From Wenzhouxiangellaceae bacterium (GTDB lineage: Bacteria; Pseudomonadota; Gammaproteobacteria; Xanthomonadales; Wenzhouxiangellaceae), in contig JANQPN010000075.1 of NCBI GenBank assembly GCA_028289455.1, forward strand, positions 62,001-126,000: a DNA stretch of 64,000 bases. The letters are read 5' to 3'. The notes beneath the pieces were generated by a model. That model made no database searches. It was given only the letters and a program-made list of their open reading frames with translations, and had not been told where the DNA came from. Of the stretch, positions 26,020 through 35,328 are shown one piece after another (position 1 is the stretch's first letter; each line of letters begins with the position of its first letter). The position numbers and the translations under genes are program-made.

Positions 26020-26849
26020 GCGAACCGGCAGTGGAATCACTCCCACTGAAAGAACTGCAGCGACAGTTCCTTGATTACCTGCAGCGACAGCAGCTGGAGG
26101 AGCCCCATGATATGCATCAGCAGGTGGTTGATCAGGGAAATATCACTGCTGTGCAGCGTCTGGAAATTTACGGCAATGCCTACCGCATCCGGCTGCAGAA
26201 GGTCATCGAAACCGATCATCCGGTGTTGTGTGCTTATCTGGGGGATGAGCTATTTGCCCAACTATTACAGGGATATCTGCAGGTTTATCCGTCGAGGGTT
26301 CGCTCGTTGCGTTATTTTTGCCGGCAGCTGCCGGATTATTTGAGCAATACCGAGCCATTTTCAGAACACCCTATTCTGGCTGAAATTGCTGCATTTGAAA
26401 GTCTGTTGCTGGACAGCTTTGATGCACCTGACCGGCAGCGGGAGAATTTCACCGCTGCTCAGGCACTGCCGCCGGAGAAGTGGCCAACTATGCGCTTGCG
26501 GCTGCACCCCAGTGTGCAGTTTTTCGCAGCCCATTGGAACAGTGTGGAAAGCTGGCAGGCTATCAAGGCGGAAAAAACGCCTCCAGGAGCGGGCGAGATA
26601 CAACTGTCTAGCGGTGAACAGGGTGTACTGGTGTGGTTGGTGTGGCGTGATCGGCAGCGGTTGACTCAGTTCCGTTCTCTGGACGGTGCAGAGAATGCGC
26701 TGTTGTCAGCGATTGTCAGCGGTCATGACTTTGCCCGGTTGTGTGAGCAGCTGGTCAACTGGTATCCACAACAACAGGTGGCACAGCAGGTAGTCAATTA
26801 TATGCAGCGATGGTTTGCTGATGGATTAATCAGCGGCCTGCAGGGTTGA
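26016..26849 (+). CDS. bufC: BufC: DUF2063 partner protein of the MNIO enzyme
   Basis: This 277-residue protein begins with a GTG overlapping the bufB stop. The N-terminal half has the DUF2063 signature QRLEIYGNAYRIRLQKVIETDHPVL followed by YPSRVRSLRYFCRQLPDYL; the C-terminal half (about 150-270) is a second domain of mixed strands and helices. DUF2063 proteins bind the precursor leader and dock it on the DUF692 enzyme. No DoxX-type bufD follows: the next gene is convergent and overlaps bufC by 24 bp. Confidence 0.93.
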   Translation: MSEPAVESLPLKELQRQFLDYLQRQQLEEPHDMHQQVVDQGNITAVQRLEIYGNAYRIRLQKVIETDHPVLCAYLGDELFAQLLQGYLQVYPSRVRSLRYFCRQLPDYLSNTEPFSEHPILAEIAAFESLLLDSFDAPDRQRENFTAAQALPPEKWPTMRLRLHPSVQFFAAHWNSVESWQAIKAEKTPPGAGEIQLSSGEQGVLVWLVWRDRQRLTQFRSLDGAENALLSAIVSGHDFARLCEQLVNWYPQQQVAQQVVNYMQRWFADGLISGLQG

Positions 26850-28190
26850 TGTCCAGTCCTGCAATTTGCTGATAATCTGCGGATTGCTGCTGATCTGAGG
26901 CTCAGATGCAGTAAAGCCGTCCCGTTGTTCCCATTCACTGACATGTTGTGCAGCTATCTCAAAGGCTTCGCTGAAAGACCGGGTTGAATTCAGCCCGAAC
27001 TCAAAAAACGCCCGGCCAAAATAAGTCATATCACTGTCATCCCCACAGCCAAACGAATGGCGGTCCGCTCGTGCAGCGGTGATGATCAGACTGTGCTCAT
27101 CTTGCAGAGGCTCGATGAAACCACCTGAAAAGCAGGCTGAAACAACCACGACTTTGAATTGAATACCTGACTGCTTCAATAGTGTTCCCAGATAATCAGC
27201 AGACAGATTACTCAGCGGCACGTTGTAGAGCGAAAATGACATCCAATGGTTTTCCGAACCATGACTGGTAAGAAACAGAAACAGGATATCTTCATCAGGG
27301 TCCATGATCCGGGCGAGGCCGTTCAGCGTCGCTTGCAGATTGGTCACGCTAGCCAGAGGGTATTGATCGATAACCGCCGGGTTGTTGATCAGTGTTATCT
27401 GCCGGTCATCCGCCGCAAAGCGATCAATCAGTAATTGCTCGACAAACATGGTTTCCTGCATGAACACATCCTGTTCACCGAAAGCAGCAACCTGGACAAA
27501 ATACATATCGGTATGGCCTGGGCGCTGAGGGGCCAGATCAGCCAGCAGCCGGTCAATCATTTCAGGCTGCCGGTACAGGGTTTTCTCAATATCAAAACTG
27601 GGAATTTCCTCTGCGGCTTCGACATCCTGGTAATAGCTGGAGTAATCGGTCTGCCAGAAATCCACCAATGTCAGCTGGGTGGCCAGCAGATACGCGCCAA
27701 TCGAATAACTGATGGCCGGCAGCAGTTGCCGGCGCCGAAACTGCCAGGGCTGCAGTGTTCGCAGCCCGATGAACACTGGAACAGCCAGCCATATAAGCGT
27801 GGCATACCATAACCAAAGATAAGCCGGCCAATAAGCTTCCGGCGCACGAATCAGCCACGCGTAAACAGGTATAAGCAGCAGACTGCGGATAATATCCGCG
27901 CTGATCAGCAGCACCGGCAGCTGCCAGATTAAAGCGGGTTGTTTGCACCAGCGGGCAGACAGCATGCCAATCAGCAGAATCAGCAGAGTAAATATTGTCC
28001 AGCTCTGTAACGCATTCAGTTCAAACAGCCTTGGCGGCAGAATAGCGGCAAAATCGAAAGCCAGTTCGGTCAGCAGACTGACAGCGGCCAGCAGCCAGAA
28101 CCAGCCGGCGGTCAGCGGTAGACGGTTAATCCTGGGTTGCCTGCCGAATAGCAGCTGCCAGCCGGCAAGTAGCAATCTAAGTAAATGCAT
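26826..28190 (-). CDS. membrane-embedded C13 (legumain-like) cysteine peptidase
   Basis: This 454-residue protein has five hydrophobic helices in residues 25-178 and a C-terminal soluble domain (about 195-454). The clan CD dyad is visible: His310-Gly311 in LFLFLTSHGSENHW, Cys353 in VVVVSACFSGGFIEPL. FGCGDDSDMTYFGRAFFE closes the fold, as in Peptidase_C13. These enzymes cleave after Asn/Asp or act as transpeptidases in GPI8; bacterial substrates are unknown. Its 3' end overlaps bufC in opposite orientation; that may only be close packing. Confidence 0.88.
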   Translation of the reverse strand: MHLLRLLLAGWQLLFGRQPRINRLPLTAGWFWLLAAVSLLTELAFDFAAILPPRLFELNALQSWTIFTLLILLIGMLSARWCKQPALIWQLPVLLISADIIRSLLLIPVYAWLIRAPEAYWPAYLWLWYATLIWLAVPVFIGLRTLQPWQFRRRQLLPAISYSIGAYLLATQLTLVDFWQTDYSSYYQDVEAAEEIPSFDIEKTLYRQPEMIDRLLADLAPQRPGHTDMYFVQVAAFGEQDVFMQETMFVEQLLIDRFAADDRQITLINNPAVIDQYPLASVTNLQATLNGLARIMDPDEDILFLFLTSHGSENHWMSFSLYNVPLSNLSADYLGTLLKQSGIQFKVVVVSACFSGGFIEPLQDEHSLIITAARADRHSFGCGDDSDMTYFGRAFFEFGLNSTRSFSEAFEIAAQHVSEWEQRDGFTASEPQISSNPQIISKLQDWTSTLQAAD

Positions 28191-28229
28191 GGCTTAAAAA
28201 CCTGGTATCAACTGATATCTTAACAGTGA

Positions 28230-29582
28230 TTGACGGAACACCAATGGTGTTTCAGTATGGTCCGACAACCGCAATCGATAATCACAATTGATCACCGCCC
28301 GGAGGCCGGTTTGCCCGCAGCATTACGCTCATTATTCATCGACTTTGATGCCTGGTTTGCATCCGTTGAGCAGGCACTGGACCCGCGGCTGAGGGGTAAG
28401 CCGGTGGGCGTGGTGCCGGTAATGACGGATAAAACCTGTTGCATAGCCACCAGTTATGAAGCCAAACGCCTTGGCATAAAAACCGGGACGGCTGTATGGG
28501 AGGCCAAAAAGATCTGCCCGGACATTCAGCTGGCGTTGTCGGACACCGGCCGTTATGTGCACTATCATCAGCAGATGATAAAGGCCATTGAGAGCTGCAT
28601 CCCGGTGGACAAAGTGGTCTCAATTGATGAAATGGCCTGCACCTTGACCGGTGACTGGCAGCGCCCCGATAAAGCTGCTGAAATTGCCCGTCAAATAAAA
28701 CAGGCAGTCAGTAAAGTACTGGCGGTTACCTGTTCAATCGGTATAGCACCGAATCAGTTTCTGGCCAAAATGGCATCCAAGCTGGATAAACCTGATGGCA
28801 TCAGAGTGTTGCAGGCAACAGATTTGCCCGGTGCTTTTGAGCATCTGGAACTGGAAGACCTGACCGGAGTGGGAAGGGGTATGCACCGCCGTCTGCAACG
28901 GGCAGGGATTAATACAATCAGACAGTTATATGCTGCCCGGCGGGAGGTGTTGCGCAGTGTCTGGGGCGGTATCGAAGGGGAGCGTGTGTATGCCGAGCTA
29001 CGCGGAGGTCTGGCCTACCGGCCGCCATCTGAGCGGCGCAGCGTGGGACATTCGCATGTCTTGCCACCGGAATCGCGGTCACCCGAAAAAGCCTTGGCCA
29101 TCCTGCATAAAATGCTGCAGAAAGCGGCATTCCGGATGCGTGAGATGAACTATCATGCTGCCGGCATGAGTTTAAGCCTGTGGCTGGATAAGAACAGCCA
29201 TACCGGTAAACGGCACAGCTGGGGAGAGCATGCTCAGTTTGCGCCGGTTAATGATACCCGCGACCTGATTCATGTGTTGAAAGCATTATGGGCACGCCGC
29301 CCCGGGCAAAAGAAAATTCTGGCGGTCGGGGTACAGTTAAGTGATCTGGTGTCGGATTCTGATGTCAGTGGTGATTTATTCTACCGGCGGGACCATCACC
29401 CGGATCTGGCAGAAGGCAACTTAAGCCTGGTTGCCGATAAGATCAATAAACGGTTCGGCGCTCAAACGGCTTATTTCGGCGGCGCTAAAGAAGGATTACA
29501 GGGCGCACCCATGCGTATTGCGTTTACTCAGATTCCCGATCCGGAACTGGAAAGTGACCGGCCTGATGGCGGCAGGCAGTAA
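28230..29582 (+). CDS. Y-family DNA polymerase (DinB/Pol IV-like)
   Basis: This 450-residue protein contains the catalytic carboxylates DFDAWFASVEQ (Asp38, Asp40) and SIDEM (Asp133, Glu134), plus helix-hairpin-helix ELEDLTGVGRGMHRRLQRAGI and a little-finger domain (about 270-400). It lacks the alanine-rich C-terminal clamp-binding end seen in E. coli Pol IV. Translesion synthesis is expected. The TTG start at 28230 gives ten extra residues before the ATG at 28257; either is possible. The gene is divergent from the C13 peptidase gene. Confidence 0.9.
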   Translation: MTEHQWCFSMVRQPQSIITIDHRPEAGLPAALRSLFIDFDAWFASVEQALDPRLRGKPVGVVPVMTDKTCCIATSYEAKRLGIKTGTAVWEAKKICPDIQLALSDTGRYVHYHQQMIKAIESCIPVDKVVSIDEMACTLTGDWQRPDKAAEIARQIKQAVSKVLAVTCSIGIAPNQFLAKMASKLDKPDGIRVLQATDLPGAFEHLELEDLTGVGRGMHRRLQRAGINTIRQLYAARREVLRSVWGGIEGERVYAELRGGLAYRPPSERRSVGHSHVLPPESRSPEKALAILHKMLQKAAFRMREMNYHAAGMSLSLWLDKNSHTGKRHSWGEHAQFAPVNDTRDLIHVLKALWARRPGQKKILAVGVQLSDLVSDSDVSGDLFYRRDHHPDLAEGNLSLVADKINKRFGAQTAYFGGAKEGLQGAPMRIAFTQIPDPELESDRPDGGRQ

Positions 29583-29606
29583 CAGCCGGGTGTAGTTTAG
29601 GGGGCG

Positions 29607-30350
29607 TTATTTGCGGGCTACCGCAATTAATCTTTCCGCTTCAATATCATAATCACCTGCTTTCCAGTCTCCATACAACACTACCTCGGAAAACCCGGCA
29701 TCATACAGGCGGTCGGCCAGCTCTACACCGGAATAAACGGCGTGACTGAATTCAGTTCGTTTGACCTGTTGCTCATCAATCAGCAGCCATTCGATGCTGA
29801 TACGGGTCATATTGTCATTCAAAACCGGCCGTTCGATCAGTATGCGGCCATCGTCATAGTCGCGGGCATGCACCGGCTGGATGTTGCGGGTGAGGTATTC
29901 CTTACCGACGGTATCGATCAGCAATACGCCGTCTTCATTAAGGTTGCTGCAGCATTGTTCCAGCAGTGCCAGATTGTCCTGTTCATCTTCGAAGTAACCA
30001 AAAGATGTCCACATGGAGATAATTGAGTCGAAATGCCCGGGGTGGTTATATTCACGCATATCGCATTGCTGGATATCGATATCCAGTGAGTCACGATTAG
30101 CGCTGTGGCGTAATTTGTCCAGCAGATAAGCACTGCTGTCCAGCGCACTTACCCGGCAGCCGCGTTTGGCCAGTGGCAATGTATGCCGGCCTGGACCGCA
30201 GCCCAGGTCCAGAATTTTTTCCGGAATAAAACCGAGATAGGCAAATAATGGATCAATTTGTTGGGCAGCACGCTGAAAGTCGGCGTCAGAGAACATACAA
30301 TCATAAAAGTCCTGCCATAGTTGATCGTCGAAAAACCAGTTGTCAGTCAT
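29607..30350 (-). CDS. class I SAM-dependent methyltransferase
   Basis: The ATG at 30350 (MTDNWFFDDQLWQDFYDCMF) fits the family N-terminus; a longer frame from 30440 would run through the opposite gene. The product is 247 residues. Motif I is ILDLGCGPGRHTLPLAKRG, the acidic strand end is SALDSSAYLL, and motif IV-like SMWTSFGYFEDEQDN follows. The substrate is unknown. Its start codon shares CATG (30348-30351) with the divergent PF10023 gene. Confidence 0.85.
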   Translation of the reverse strand: MTDNWFFDDQLWQDFYDCMFSDADFQRAAQQIDPLFAYLGFIPEKILDLGCGPGRHTLPLAKRGCRVSALDSSAYLLDKLRHSANRDSLDIDIQQCDMREYNHPGHFDSIISMWTSFGYFEDEQDNLALLEQCCSNLNEDGVLLIDTVGKEYLTRNIQPVHARDYDDGRILIERPVLNDNMTRISIEWLLIDEQQVKRTEFSHAVYSGVELADRLYDAGFSEVVLYGDWKAGDYDIEAERLIAVARK

Positions 30351-31488
30351 GCGCCGCCTGCCAGTATTGAAAAACAGCCTATTGTTAGCGATTGCAGCAT
30401 TGATAGCCAGCGGATTGTGCCTGATGTCTTCCGGATGCACAGCACTGCGCTGGTCATTTCAGGCGGCCGAGGGACATTTTGATCTGCTGGCCCGGCGTGA
30501 GCCCATTACTGCAGTCATTGAAGACCCTGCGAGTTCTCCTGAGTTGCGCAACAAGTTGCAGCTGGCGCTGAACCTGCGCGATTTTGCCAGCGCTGAGCTG
30601 GGTTTGCCTGACAATGAAAGTTACCGCAGTTATGCCGATCTGCAGCGCAGTGCGGTTGTCTGGAATGTCATTGCCGCGCCCGAGTTTTCACTGGATGCGC
30701 AAACCTGGTGCTATCCGTTTGCCGGATGTCTGGCTTATCGTGGCTGGTATCGGCGCAGTGCGGCAGTTGAAGAAGCTCGGAAACTTAATGCCGATCATCT
30801 GGATGTGCTGGTCAGTCCTGCAACTGCCTATTCCACGCTGGGCTGGTTTGATGATCCGGTGCTGAACACCATGCTGGCGTATTCAGATGCTTATCTGGAG
30901 CCGGTGCTGGCCAGTCTGATTTTTCATGAGCTGGCCCATCAGCAGCTGTTTGTGTCCGGGGCAACCGGTTTTAACGAGGCTTTTGCAGAAACGGTGGCAA
31001 TAGAGGGCGTCAAGCGCTGGTTGGCGCTTAAAGGCGACACCGCGCTGGAGCAGCGCTGGCAGGCCTGGCAGCAGGCGAATGCCGTAGTGAATGGGTTGCT
31101 GGCGGAGGCCCGCCGTGAGTTGCAGGCCATCTATTCGGAATCGATTGATGAAGAACTGGCGTTGCGTAAAAAACAGCAGGTGTTCATCGATTTGCGCCGG
31201 GCATACCTGGAAAAGATTAAAGCAACCCCGCCCGATAGCGAGATACTCGCTGCACTGCTGGCCTGGCAGGAATGGTTTGCACAGCCGTTAAACAATGCGC
31301 ATCTGGCGCTGCATGCAACCTATCGGCAGGGGGTGCAGGCACTGCAGAATCTGCTGGCCTGCAACCAGAATGATTTAACCCGTTTTTATCAGTCTGCGGC
31401 AATAATTGGTGAATGGCCAGATGGCCAGCGCCGTGCCTGGCTGGAGGAAGAATACGCTACGCCTGCTAATGTATGTGCAGGCGCTTGA
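30349..31488 (+). CDS. PF10023 putative aminopeptidase, lipoprotein
   Basis: From ATG 30349 (MRRLPVLKNSLLLAIAALIA) the product is 379 residues with lipobox-like MSSGC at about residue 30. A TTG nine bases earlier is an alternative. Conserved PF10023 strings are LRDFASAELGLPDNESY, VVWNVIAAPEFSLDA, STLGWFDDPVL and the zinc motif FHELAHQQLFVSG with FNEAFAETVAIEGV (HExxH plus Glu). No clear ribosome-binding site lies in front of the ATG. It probably is a lipid-anchored zinc peptidase in the envelope. Confidence 0.85.
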   Translation: MRRLPVLKNSLLLAIAALIASGLCLMSSGCTALRWSFQAAEGHFDLLARREPITAVIEDPASSPELRNKLQLALNLRDFASAELGLPDNESYRSYADLQRSAVVWNVIAAPEFSLDAQTWCYPFAGCLAYRGWYRRSAAVEEARKLNADHLDVLVSPATAYSTLGWFDDPVLNTMLAYSDAYLEPVLASLIFHELAHQQLFVSGATGFNEAFAETVAIEGVKRWLALKGDTALEQRWQAWQQANAVVNGLLAEARRELQAIYSESIDEELALRKKQQVFIDLRRAYLEKIKATPPDSEILAALLAWQEWFAQPLNNAHLALHATYRQGVQALQNLLACNQNDLTRFYQSAAIIGEWPDGQRRAWLEEEYATPANVCAGA

Positions 31489-31529
31489 AACTGAGCTTAC
31501 AATACACGCTGTTTGAAATGGAATGAATT

Positions 31530-33758
31530 TTGCCTGTTAGCTGTCGCTTATCCAATGTCAGCCTGTTGTTGTTGTGTCTGGCCTGCAGCGCCGCACAAGC
31601 ACAGTTCAGCAGCATCAGCCAGGGTAGTGGTAACAGTGCTGCCGTAGCGGAAATGTGTGTTGCAGATGTCCGCACTACACGCCGCGGTCCGACACCTGAC
31701 CGCGAAGACGCCCCGGTTTATGTGAATGCCGAGCAGATTGACCTGGAACGGTTCGGTCAATCCGAGTTCCTCGGCAGGGTATTACTGGAACGTGCCGATC
31801 AGCAGGTGGAGACCGGCCGGCTGCTATACGACCGCAGTATCGGTGAAGTGGTGTTGCCTGAAGCGCTGCGCTACAGCGATCAGGATTATGAAGTACAGGC
31901 AGAAAGCGCCTCGTATCTGATTGGAGACGGTACGGCCAATTTTGATCAGGTCGAGTTTCAGGTGGTCGGTAGTACTGCCAATGGCCGGGCTCAAAGCGTG
32001 TTTCTGGAAAACGGCGGCATTGCCCGTCTGACCAGCATCGATTTCACCACCTGTCCGGGTGATGAGCCGGCCTGGGAGCTGTCTGCCGCCCGGGTTAAAC
32101 TGGACCGGGAGGCCGGTGTGGGTACGGCACGCAATGCTACATTGCGTTTCCAGGGCGTGCCGTTGCTGTATCTGCCTTGGATCAGTTTTCCCATCGACGA
32201 CCGGAGAAAAACCGGTTTCCTGTATCCCACATTCAGCACCACCTCAGATAACGGCGTGGCTTTTTCCTGGCCGTTTTACTGGAACATTGCACCGAATATG
32301 GATGCTACGCTGATTCCCCGGTTTATTTCAGACCGCGGCCCTGCGCTGGGTGCCGAATACAGGTTTCTGACCCGTCAGTCGAGTGGTGTACTGGATGCTG
32401 ATTATCTGCCCAGCGATGATGAGTTCGCCGGATCAGACCGATACCGTTACCGGGCGCGCGCCAATTACCGGTTTGGCCGTGGTATATCTTCCCGATTGAA
32501 TGTTCACAGGGTGAGCGATGAAGATTACTTTCTGAATTTTGGTGGTGATATCAATGAAACCACCATTTCTTTCCTGCGCAGTTCCTTTGGTTTTTATGCT
32601 ACCGGGCGGGGTTGGAATGCAGCACTGGTATTTGATGACTTCCAGGAGTTGGATCAGAGCATCCCGGATGCCAGTGAACCGTATTCACGGTTACCGCGGC
32701 TGACTGCCGACTGGCGTTATCCCATTAAGGGAAATCTGGATTTTGTAGTCGATGCCGAAGCGGTATATTTTGAGCGAGATGTGGGACCGACAGGCGCACG
32801 TCTGGATATCCACCCGGCTATTGAATGGCGCTATCAGCGTCCCGGTTGGTATATCGCGCCGCGTGCCGGCTTCCGGTATACCGCATATTCTCTGGAAAAT
32901 CTGGACGAATCAGTAGTGCCTCTGGTGGACAGTAGCCCGTCACGAGCGCTGCCGATTATCAGTGTGGACAGCGGCCTGATTTTTGAGCGCGGGCTGGACA
33001 GTGGAGACCGAATTACACTGGAGCCACGGCTGTTCTATGCCTATGTTCCGTTTGAAGAACAGGATGACTTGCCTGATTTCGATACTGCGGCTTTAACTTT
33101 CGGAATCAGCCAGCTGTTCAACCCCAACCGTTTCACCGGCGCCGATCGGCAGTCTGAAGCCAATCAATTGTCCTGGGCGGTTACCTCGCGCCTGATTGAC
33201 GGCAACAGTGGCCGGCAGTATCTGGATGTGACGTTGGGACAGACGCTGTTTTTCCGTGACCAGAATGTTCAGCTGCCCAACAACGAAGTGACCAGCTTTG
33301 TCAGCTCGGCCATTCTGGCAGAGGTCAATTACCGGCCGTTTTCCAATTGGGCGATCACTGCCGGCATTCAATATGACCCTGAGGACAACCAGGTGGACGT
33401 CGGTCTGTTTGGGTTGAGTTATATCGGTGATGACGGCCTGCGGGTACAGACGGGTTATCGTTTTCGTGATCAGCAGGTTGACCAGTTCGATGTGCGGGCG
33501 CGCTACCCTGTTTCCGAATCCTGGAATCTGTTGGCACGCTGGAATTATTCATTCCTGGAAAATACCAGCCTGGAGGCAGTGCTTGGATTTGAGTACGAAA
33601 GCTGTTGCTGGGCGTTGCAACTGATTGCCCGGGAATTTGTCAATGGACGTGACGGCAGTGATCAATTCGGTATCTTCGTAGAACTGCACCTGAAGGGACT
33701 CGGCAGTTTGGGGCGGCAACCATACGATCTGTTTGGGATTAATCAACGCAATTTCTGA
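31530..33758 (+). CDS. lptD: LptD, outer-membrane LPS translocon
   Basis: This 742-residue protein has a signal peptide ending SAAQAQ, the OstA/LptD periplasmic jellyroll (about 60-210: VYVNAEQIDLERF..., GEVVLPEALRYSDQDYEV) and a C-terminal beta barrel (VPLLYLPWISFPIDDRRKTGFLYP is diagnostic). Cysteines at the N-terminal end (MCVADV, FTTCPGD) and the adjacent pair in YESCCWALQLI match the disulfide-forming Cys of LptD. The start is TTG 31530. It inserts LPS into the outer leaflet together with LptE. It heads the lptD-surA-pdxA-rsmA-apaH block. Confidence 0.96.
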   Translation: MPVSCRLSNVSLLLLCLACSAAQAQFSSISQGSGNSAAVAEMCVADVRTTRRGPTPDREDAPVYVNAEQIDLERFGQSEFLGRVLLERADQQVETGRLLYDRSIGEVVLPEALRYSDQDYEVQAESASYLIGDGTANFDQVEFQVVGSTANGRAQSVFLENGGIARLTSIDFTTCPGDEPAWELSAARVKLDREAGVGTARNATLRFQGVPLLYLPWISFPIDDRRKTGFLYPTFSTTSDNGVAFSWPFYWNIAPNMDATLIPRFISDRGPALGAEYRFLTRQSSGVLDADYLPSDDEFAGSDRYRYRARANYRFGRGISSRLNVHRVSDEDYFLNFGGDINETTISFLRSSFGFYATGRGWNAALVFDDFQELDQSIPDASEPYSRLPRLTADWRYPIKGNLDFVVDAEAVYFERDVGPTGARLDIHPAIEWRYQRPGWYIAPRAGFRYTAYSLENLDESVVPLVDSSPSRALPIISVDSGLIFERGLDSGDRITLEPRLFYAYVPFEEQDDLPDFDTAALTFGISQLFNPNRFTGADRQSEANQLSWAVTSRLIDGNSGRQYLDVTLGQTLFFRDQNVQLPNNEVTSFVSSAILAEVNYRPFSNWAITAGIQYDPEDNQVDVGLFGLSYIGDDGLRVQTGYRFRDQQVDQFDVRARYPVSESWNLLARWNYSFLENTSLEAVLGFEYESCCWALQLIAREFVNGRDGSDQFGIFVELHLKGLGSLGRQPYDLFGINQRNF

Positions 33759-33835
33759 TCGGTATAGCCCATTTGCTGAATGCTCACGTAACGCATGCAG
33801 GTCTATACTGACGGAAAGATTTTTGGAGTTTAGTA

Positions 33836-35281
33836 GTGATGATGAGATTATTAGCTGGTTTAATCATGTTGCTGCCGGCATTGACAGTGCTGGGACAGTC
33901 CGGCAGCGGCGCGCCTGAAAGCGAATTCATTCGTGCCCGGGACAATGGCCAGCCACCGGCTCCAGCTGAGCCGGCTGCTGAGGGTGACTCGGTCAGCCTT
34001 CAGGAAATCGCTGCGCGGGCGGTTGGTGAACAACCTGCTGAAGAGAACAGCAAGCGCGCAGAACTGCCGGTAACTGCAACCAGCTTTGACCGGATTGTGG
34101 CCGTTGCTGAAGAAGACGTTATTCTGGAAAGCGAGCTTCTATTAAGCATTAAAGGCGTGCGAGACCAGGTACAGGCACGCGGCGGCGCAATGCCACCCAT
34201 GGACCTGCTGCGGCAGCAGGTACTGGAGAGGATGGTGTTAAATAAACTGCAGGTGCAGCGCGCTGCCGGTACCGGCATCCGGGTCAGTGATACCGATGTT
34301 GATCGTGCGCTGGAGAATGTGGCTCAGCAGAATGGGATCACCATATTGCAGTTGCGGCAAACGCTGGAAGCTGACGGTTTCAACTTTGCTGATTTTCGTG
34401 ATGAGCTGCGTGATGAACTGCTGATTACCCGCCTGCGTGAACGCGTGGGTGATTCAATTCCGGAAATAACAGAAACGGAAATCGAAATTCTGCTGGCATC
34501 GGAACGATTTGGCGGCAGCCAGTATAACCTTTCGCATATTCTGATCAGTGTCTCAGACGGTGCTACGCCGGCTGAAGTACAGGCAGCCCAGGAAGAAGTC
34601 AGTGATGTCTATCAACGGCTGCAGAATGGATTGGAGTTTACCGCAGCGGCGATCAGTTATTCCGATGCACAGGATGCGCTGGAAGGTGGTGTGCTTGGCT
34701 GGCGTGAATTAAACAGCATGCCCACGGTGTTTGCCAGTGCCATTGAAGGCCTCAATGCGGGAGATTTCAGCCAGCCGATCCGCAGCCCGGCCGGTTTTCA
34801 CATTCTGCGCTTAAATGATGTGCAGAATGATGCAGTGGTGATGATTGAGGAAGCCAAAGTCAGACATCTGATGATTGCCGCCAATGAACTGGTAAGCTCG
34901 GATGAAGCGCATGATCACATCATGGAGATGAAAACCGAGCTTGAACAGGGCGCGGATTTTGGAGAAATGGCGCGCGAACACTCTGATGACACACTTACTG
35001 CAAATCTGGGTGGTGATATGGGTTGGATCCAACCGTCTCAGTACGGCCCCCGTTTTAAGCAGATTATCGATAGCCTGAATAATGGACAGATCAGTGAACC
35101 TTTTCAGGATCAGTCCGGTTGGCATCTGATCATGCTGGAAGATGAGCGCGAGTCGGATGTTACCGATCTGGCCTTGCGTACCAGGGCTCGAGATACCATC
35201 CGGGCGCAAAAAGCTGAAGAGGAATACAACCGTTTCCTGCGTCAGCTGCGGGATGAGTCTTACGTCGATATTCGCCTGTAG
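33836..35281 (+). CDS. surA: SurA periplasmic chaperone/peptidyl-prolyl isomerase
   Basis: This 481-residue protein has a signal peptide (LLAGLIMLLPALTVLG), a Pro/Ala/Glu-rich linker (about 25-75) and the SurA N-domain (FDRIVAVAEEDVILESEL, LEDFNFADFRDEL-like EADGFNFADFRDEL). Two parvulin repeats follow (SQYNLSHILI...SPAGFHILRL and KVRHLMIAA...QSGWHLIMLED). It escorts outer-membrane proteins such as the upstream LptD. GGAG lies 7 nt before the GTG at 33836, which makes GTG slightly preferred over the ATGs at 33839 and 33842. The Pro/Ala/Glu linker is longer than in E. coli SurA (428 aa). Confidence 0.95.
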   Translation: MMMRLLAGLIMLLPALTVLGQSGSGAPESEFIRARDNGQPPAPAEPAAEGDSVSLQEIAARAVGEQPAEENSKRAELPVTATSFDRIVAVAEEDVILESELLLSIKGVRDQVQARGGAMPPMDLLRQQVLERMVLNKLQVQRAAGTGIRVSDTDVDRALENVAQQNGITILQLRQTLEADGFNFADFRDELRDELLITRLRERVGDSIPEITETEIEILLASERFGGSQYNLSHILISVSDGATPAEVQAAQEEVSDVYQRLQNGLEFTAAAISYSDAQDALEGGVLGWRELNSMPTVFASAIEGLNAGDFSQPIRSPAGFHILRLNDVQNDAVVMIEEAKVRHLMIAANELVSSDEAHDHIMEMKTELEQGADFGEMAREHSDDTLTANLGGDMGWIQPSQYGPRFKQIIDSLNNGQISEPFQDQSGWHLIMLEDERESDVTDLALRTRARDTIRAQKAEEEYNRFLRQLRDESYVDIRL

Positions 35282-35328
35282 CGGTTTGTTCCGGTAAGGA
35301 AACCCTGCGGCAGTGATTGGAGGCGATT

